Of a stretch of 64,000 nucleotides of DNA, positions 59,893-64,000 are shown piece by piece. Origin of the DNA: Streptomyces sp. RPA4-2. GTDB taxonomy: Bacteria; Actinomycetota; Actinomycetes; Streptomycetales; Streptomycetaceae. The translations under genes and the position numbers were made by a program. The notes under the pieces are model-generated. The model did not search any database. It was not told the DNA's origin and saw only the letters and a list, made by a program, of their open reading frames with translations. Positions within the stretch are counted from its first letter, which is position 1, and every line of letters starts with the position of its first letter. Location of the stretch: positions 1,612,001 to 1,676,000 of the forward strand of contig NZ_CP050975.2 in NCBI RefSeq assembly GCF_012273515.2, read 5' to 3'.

Positions 59893-61491
59893 ATGTCACA
59901 CCGTCCGCAAGGCCCCCTCCCGCTCCCCGGCCGCCGCGGCGTGCTGCGCGGCACGCTGGCCGCCTCGGCCGCGCTGGCGCTGCCCACCGCGCTCGGGGCC
60001 GCCCCGGCGCTGGCCCTGTCCGGACGGCCGAAGGCCGGCTGGGGCGTCCAGGCCGGCGACGTGACCGCGGACTCCGGTCTGGTGTGGGTCCGTTCCGACC
60101 GTCCCGCCCGGATGATCGTCGAGACGTCCGCGACCGAGTCGTTCCGCAACCCGCGCAGGTGGCACGGACCGTTGCTCGGCGCGGACACGGACTTCACCGG
60201 TACGACACGGCTGCGCGGGCTGCCGGCGGGCGAGCAGATCCACTACCGCGTCCTGCTCGCCGACGCCGACGACCCCCGGCGTACCGGCGAGCCGGTGACG
60301 GGCACCTTCCGCACCGCGCCCGCGAAACGGCGTCGGGACGTGCGGTTCGTCTGGTCCGGTGACCTGGCCGGACAGGGCTGGGGCATCAACGAGTCGATCG
60401 GCGGCTACCGGATCTTCGACGCCATGGCGAAGGTGGACCCGGACTTCTTCCTGTGCAGCGGCGACAACATCTACGCCGACGGCCCGATCGCGGCCACCGC
60501 GTCGCTTCCGGACGGCGGCGTCTACCGGAGCCTCACCACCGAGGAGAAGTCGCACGTCGCGGTCACCCTGGCCGACTACCGGGGCAACTTCCGCTACAAC
60601 CTGCTGGATTCCGCGCTGCGCCGGTTCAACGCCCAGGTGCCGAACATCATCCAGTGGGACGACCACGAGGTCCGCAACAACTGGTACCCCGGAGAGGTCA
60701 TCGGGACCGGCACGCCCTACCCGGCCGGTACGGCACTCGACGACCTGGCGGTCCGCTCCCGGCGTGCCTTCTCCGAGTACTTCCCGATCTCCACGATCAG
60801 CGGGCGCCCGGACGGCAGGATCTACCGGACCGTCCACCACGGCCCGCTGCTGGACGTGTTCGTGCTGGACATGCGTACCTACCGGAACGCCAACTCGGCC
60901 GACGACCAGACCACCGACCCGCAGGGCATCCTCGGGCGTGAACAACTGGAGTGGCTCAAGCGCGAGTTGGCCGCGTCGCGCGCGGTGTGGAAGGTGATCG
61001 CCAACGACATGCCGCTCGGGCTGGTCGTGCCCGACCCGGGTGAGGGCAAGCCGAACTTCGAGGCCGTCGCCCAGGGCGACCCGGGCGCTCCGCTCGGCCG
61101 CGAACTGCAGATCGCGGAACTGCTGCGGTTCGTCAAGCACCGGAGGATCACCGGCACGGTGTGGCTGACGGCCGACGTGCACCACACCTCGGCACAGCAC
61201 TACCACCCGTCGCGGGCCGCGTTCAAGGACTTCGAGCCCTTCTGGGAGTTCGTCTCCGGACCGCTCAACGCGGGTGCGTTCCCGGCGAGCGCCCTCGACG
61301 GCACCTTCGGACCGGACCGGGTCTTCGTCAAGGCGCCCACGGCCTCCAACGTCTCGCCGGCCGAGGGCTACCAGTTCTTCGGCGAGGTCGACATCGACGG
61401 CGACAGCGGGGAGTTGACGGTGCGTCTGCGGGAACAGGACGGCAGCGTGCTGTTCACCCAGGTGCTCCAGCCGGGACGTGTGGGTCAGTAG
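59893..61491 (+). CDS. phoD: PhoD-type alkaline phosphatase/phosphodiesterase
   Basis: A secreted calcium/iron-dependent phosphatase of 532 residues that releases phosphate from phosphomonoesters or diesters. The N-terminus is a twin-arginine signal (PLPGRRGVLRGTLAASAALALPTALGAAPALA), so it is exported folded. Then come the PhoD_N domain (about residues 45-145) and the metallophosphatase core with SGDNIYADGP, WDDHEVRNNW, MRTYRN and ADVHHTSAQHY metal ligands. ATG 59893 follows GGAGG. The PHO-box-like repeat upstream suggests PhoP-dependent expression in phosphate starvation. Confidence 0.94.
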   Translation: MSHRPQGPLPLPGRRGVLRGTLAASAALALPTALGAAPALALSGRPKAGWGVQAGDVTADSGLVWVRSDRPARMIVETSATESFRNPRRWHGPLLGADTDFTGTTRLRGLPAGEQIHYRVLLADADDPRRTGEPVTGTFRTAPAKRRRDVRFVWSGDLAGQGWGINESIGGYRIFDAMAKVDPDFFLCSGDNIYADGPIAATASLPDGGVYRSLTTEEKSHVAVTLADYRGNFRYNLLDSALRRFNAQVPNIIQWDDHEVRNNWYPGEVIGTGTPYPAGTALDDLAVRSRRAFSEYFPISTISGRPDGRIYRTVHHGPLLDVFVLDMRTYRNANSADDQTTDPQGILGREQLEWLKRELAASRAVWKVIANDMPLGLVVPDPGEGKPNFEAVAQGDPGAPLGRELQIAELLRFVKHRRITGTVWLTADVHHTSAQHYHPSRAAFKDFEPFWEFVSGPLNAGAFPASALDGTFGPDRVFVKAPTASNVSPAEGYQFFGEVDIDGDSGELTVRLREQDGSVLFTQVLQPGRVGQ

Positions 61492-61867
61492 CTCCACGGC
61501 CTCTCCCGACTCCCGTACCCTCGACATGTCGGGTCGCGCACCGGAGTCATCCCCCGGTGCGCGCCCGCGTGGCCGCACGCGCCGACGCGTGCTTCGGCGG
61601 GCGGCCGAGCGGTCCGGGAGGCGTGGTGATCCCGTCCCTCTCGCGCGGACGGCTGACCGACGTAACTCGTCCAAAGTGGTGACACAGGCTCGTCGGCTCC
61701 GGACCGCACCGCCGCCGTGGGAGGGCGCCTGACCAGGCACGTAACTCAGGCGCTCCGAAGGAGGCAAAACAACCGCAAAAAGAACTACAAAAGGGATAGA
61801 AGGACACTTTACCGATCAGTCACAGACCGTTCGTGATCACGCAACACCACTCCTTCACAGTGGCTCC
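61492..61867. other. Gap between phoD and the ACT-GNAT gene
   Basis: No believable gene lies in these 376 bp. The last 130 bp are much more AT-rich than the surroundings, with A-runs (CAAAACAACCGCAAAAAG) and GAAGGAGG at 61756-61763 that is not followed by a usable start codon. A palindrome-like CGTTCGTGATCACG word lies near 61829. This is probably the promoter and leader region of the following gene. Confidence 0.55.
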
Positions 61868-63334
61868 ATGACTCCAGACATGTCTGATGTGACCCGTGCG
61901 AGGCACGGTCGTCCTGTTCATCACTGGCGGCGGGACCTCGTGGAGCTCGCCGCACTGTTCACAGCCGTCGCGGTCGCGGACGCCGTCGCCAACCTGATCG
62001 GGCACGGCCCGGACGGGGCGACTCTGCTGGTGATCTCGGCCGCCGTCCTGGTCGCCACGGCCGGATTCCACACATGGTGGGCACGCCGCCACGGTCACGC
62101 TCCCCCGCCGGACCATACCGGTGCCCGGACACTCGCCGACGGGCGGCAGTCCGGGCGGCCCGAGGAGACCGAGGAAACCGGGGAGACCGCCGCCGGGGCG
62201 ACGGTGCTGTGGCGGATGCGGACGACGGTCAGGGACGAGCCGGGTTCGCTGGCCGCGCTGTGCACGGCGCTGGCGCACCTGCGGGTCGACATCCTCAGCC
62301 TGCAGACACACCCGCTCGCGGAGGGAACGGTGGACGAGTTCCTGCTCCGCGCACCCGCGGGGCTGGCCGCCTCCGGGATCACCCGCGCGCTCTCGCTGGC
62401 GGGCGGCTCCGGCACCTGGATCGAGCGGGCCGACGCCCACGACCTGGTGGACGCGCCCACCCGCGTCCTCGGCCTGGCCACGCGAACGGCTCTGGACGCG
62501 GCGGAACTTCCGCTGGCCCTCCGGCAGTTGCTCGGTCGGTGCACCATTCGTTCGCTGCCCGCCAGGTCCCCTGGATCGGGCCGGGCGGAAGAGGGCGCGC
62601 CGGTCGAAGGAGCGCTGGAAGACACGGTGATGCGGCTGCGCGCACCGGAGGGTGGAGTGATCACGGTGGAGCGGCCGTACCTGCCGTTCACGCCGACCGA
62701 GTTCGCGCGGGCGCGGGCCTTGGTCGAGCTGGACGCGCGCCTGGGTCCGCGCATCCCCCGGGGCCAGGACATGCTGACGCTGCCGGAGGGCAACGAGATC
62801 ACCGTGCGCCGCGTCGACGTGTCCGACCTGCCGGCCGCGAAGGCGATGCACGAGCGCTGCTCGTCGCGCACGCTGAACATGCGGTACCACGGGCCGGTCG
62901 GGGACGCGGACCGCTATCTGAACCACCTGCTCAGTCCGCGCTTCGGCCGCACTCTCGCCGTCCGGACACCGTCGGGGCGCATGGTCGGGCTCGGCCACCT
63001 CCTCTGGGACGGTGACGAGACGGAGATCGCGCTGCTCGTCGAGGACGACTGGCAGCGGCGCGGTATCGGCGGCGAGCTGCTGGGCCGTCTGGTGGCGATG
63101 GCGGTCGAGGCGGGGTGCGAGAGCGTGTACGCCGTCACGCAGGCCTCCAACACCGGGATGGTCGCCGCGATGCGCGGCCTGGACCTCCCTCTCGACTACC
63201 AGATCGAGGAGGGCACCCTCGTGATCACCGCGCGCCTGGACACGACACCGGCGGCGTCCCCGCTCCCGTACGCCCAAGGGCAGGAGCAGGGCCGGCACGG
63301 GTCGCCGCGCGGTGAGCGGGTCAGGCGGGACTGA
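61868..63334 (+). CDS. Membrane-anchored ACT-GNAT fusion protein
   Basis: A 488-residue protein with three parts. Residues about 22-70 form two membrane helices (VELAALFTAVAVADAVANLIG, TLLVISAAVLVATAGF). Residues about 115-180 resemble an ACT domain (RMRTTVRDEPGSLAALCTALAHLRVDILSLQTHPL), the amino-acid-binding fold. Residues about 315-455 are a GNAT acetyltransferase (EITVRRVDVSDLPAAKAMHERC, EIALLVEDDWQRRGIGGELLGRLVAMAVEAG). The domain set suggests amino-acid-controlled acetylation at the membrane. ATG 61868 has no strong RBS. A terminator follows. Confidence 0.88.
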   Translation: MTPDMSDVTRARHGRPVHHWRRDLVELAALFTAVAVADAVANLIGHGPDGATLLVISAAVLVATAGFHTWWARRHGHAPPPDHTGARTLADGRQSGRPEETEETGETAAGATVLWRMRTTVRDEPGSLAALCTALAHLRVDILSLQTHPLAEGTVDEFLLRAPAGLAASGITRALSLAGGSGTWIERADAHDLVDAPTRVLGLATRTALDAAELPLALRQLLGRCTIRSLPARSPGSGRAEEGAPVEGALEDTVMRLRAPEGGVITVERPYLPFTPTEFARARALVELDARLGPRIPRGQDMLTLPEGNEITVRRVDVSDLPAAKAMHERCSSRTLNMRYHGPVGDADRYLNHLLSPRFGRTLAVRTPSGRMVGLGHLLWDGDETEIALLVEDDWQRRGIGGELLGRLVAMAVEAGCESVYAVTQASNTGMVAAMRGLDLPLDYQIEEGTLVITARLDTTPAASPLPYAQGQEQGRHGSPRGERVRRD

Positions 63335-63385
63335 GGCCCCGACAAGGCCACGTACGTCACCGGTTCACGTCCGCCCCACGTCTCA

Positions 63386-63416
63386 GGAGGCCCTGGGCAC
63401 CTTGCCCGGGGCCTCC
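63386..63416. terminator. Bidirectional hairpin terminator
   Basis: GGAGGCCCTGGGCA (63386-63399) and TGCCCGGGGCCTCC (63403-63416) form a 14-bp stem with one G-T wobble and a 3-nt loop. It lies between convergent genes. Confidence 0.88.
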
Positions 63417-63421
63417 CCCGG

Positions 63422-64000
63422 TCAGACGGTGGCCGAACCCGCGTGTTCCTCCCGCAGGTTCCGGCCCCCTCCCTCCGCCGCACGTACCTCCGTCGCGCGT
63501 CCCAGGGCGCCGTCCAGGTCGGCCCACAGGTCCTCGACGTCCTCCAGTCCCACCGACAGGCGCAGCAGGCGGTCGCTCACGCCCGCACCGCGACGGTCGC
63601 CCTCGGCGACGATGCGGTGGCTGATGGACGCCGGATGCTGGATCAGGCTGTCGACGCTGCCGAGACTGACCGCGGGGGTGATCAGACGGACTCCGGCGAT
63701 GACCTCGTGCGGGTCCCCGTGCACCTCGAAGGCGATCATGGCGCCGCCGATCCGCGGGTAGTGGACGCGGGTGACGCGCGGGTCGGCGGCGAGCCGGCCG
63801 GCGAGTTCCGCGGCGCCCGCGGACGCGGCCGTCACCCGTACCGGCAGGGTCGACAGCCCCCGCAGCAGCAGATATCCGGCCAGCGGGTGCAGGACGCCAC
63901 CGGTGGCGAACCGCACCTGGCGCAGCCGCCCGGCGAACTCCTCGTCGCAGGCGACCACTCCGGCCATGACGTCCCCGTGCCCGCCCAGGTACTTGGTGGC
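63422..64000 (-). CDS. Cystathionine gamma-synthase/lyase family enzyme, C-terminal part
   Basis: The C-terminal 192 codons of a Cys/Met-metabolism PLP enzyme; the gene continues beyond the window end. The PLP lysine is seen at the edge in ATKYLGGHGDVMAG. Further on, LHPLAGYLLLRGLSTL, YPRIGGAMIAFEV, LGSVDSLIQHPASISHR and LLRLSVGLEDVEDLWADL are strongly typical of trans-sulfuration enzymes. Whether it acts as cystathionine gamma-synthase, gamma-lyase or methionine gamma-lyase cannot be told from this part. Confidence 0.93.
   Translation of the reverse strand, partial: ATKYLGGHGDVMAGVVACDEEFAGRLRQVRFATGGVLHPLAGYLLLRGLSTLPVRVTAASAGAAELAGRLAADPRVTRVHYPRIGGAMIAFEVHGDPHEVIAGVRLITPAVSLGSVDSLIQHPASISHRIVAEGDRRGAGVSDRLLRLSVGLEDVEDLWADLDGALGRATEVRAAEGGGRNLREEHAGSATV

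Noticed and set aside
61478..61807. Small overlapping frames on both strands after phoD
   Set aside because: No RBS and low-complexity Arg/Pro-rich products; none shows Streptomyces coding bias.

Overview
The window is a stretch of Streptomyces (or very close actinomycete) chromosome. The signs are very high GC with strong third-position G/C bias, frequent GTG and TTG starts, ATGA/GTGA stop-start overlaps, several likely leaderless genes, and typical Streptomyces families: RppA-CYP158-cupin pigment genes, an XRE/DUF397/ATPase trio, MurT-GatD, a secreted tripeptidyl aminopeptidase and a dispersed intergenic repeat. From memory, the gene content resembles the rppA-urease-bioFBAD-purB neighbourhood of S. 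coelicolor. There are no rRNA or tRNA genes, insertion sequences, prophage or CRISPR arrays, so this looks like stable core and near-core chromosome.

Layout. Positions 0.06-3.8 kb: a TenA-like gene divergent from a naphthalene-pigment operon (type III PKS rppA, a CYP158-type P450, a cupin). 3.8-5.8 kb: acyl-CoA dehydrogenase with a divergent TetR regulator and palindromic operators between them. 5.8-8.5 kb: peptide deformylase and murT-gatD (lipid II amidation). 8.8-11.2 kb: phosphofructokinase, a CtaG-like copper or oxidase assembly membrane protein, and a 52-residue membrane protein. 11.2-15.4 kb: one operon holding a LytTR regulator, DUF485 protein, sodium/solute symporter and LytS-type kinase. 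15.5-18.2 kb: Lrp regulator, then a guanidino-hydrolase coupled to ornithine aminotransferase. 18.3-20.7 kb: PlsC-like acyltransferase and secreted tripeptidyl aminopeptidase.

20.8-25.6 kb: urease operon ureABCFGD with a candidate GlnR box, no ureE, and a dispersed repeat between ureF and ureG. 25.9-27.5 kb: orphan Phd-type antitoxin divergent from a ClpP homologue whose catalytic His is Arg, followed by a 101-residue unknown. 27.5-28.5 kb: long leader with a ydaO/c-di-AMP riboswitch before an NlpC/P60 hydrolase. 28.5-32.1 kb: LysE/LysR pair and a WhiJ-type regulatory trio. 32.1-36.6 kb: biotin genes bioF<>bioBAD; BioB carries a Cys/His/Gly-rich tail. 36.6-38.1 kb: a methyltransferase with its Shine-Dalgarno inside an inverted repeat, and an RHH/Doc-like toxin-antitoxin pair.

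38.2-46.8 kb: MacB-type ABC exporter, LLM oxidoreductase, GNAT, two CNNM/CBS membrane proteins, SGNH hydrolase. 47.0-49.0 kb: purB and a mismatch uracil-DNA glycosylase. 49.0-52.8 kb: ABC-2 exporter divergent from a NarL-type two-component system. 52.9-55.1 kb: ROK and GntR/UTRA regulators facing each other. 55.2-57.2 kb: ECF41-like sigma factor divergent from an alpha/beta hydrolase. 56.9-59.7 kb: EamA transporter (its reading frame runs antisense into the hydrolase gene) and a MocR regulator. 59.8-61.5 kb: PhoD phosphatase with a PHO-box-like repeat. 61.9-63.3 kb: a membrane-ACT-GNAT fusion. 63.4 kb to the end: a partial cystathionine gamma-synthase/lyase.

Linked themes are nitrogen supply and recycling (urease with GlnR box, arginine/ornithine degradation, purB), phosphate scavenging (phoD), envelope building (murT-gatD, NlpC/P60 under c-di-AMP control, plsC), and many local regulator-target pairs transcribed divergently.
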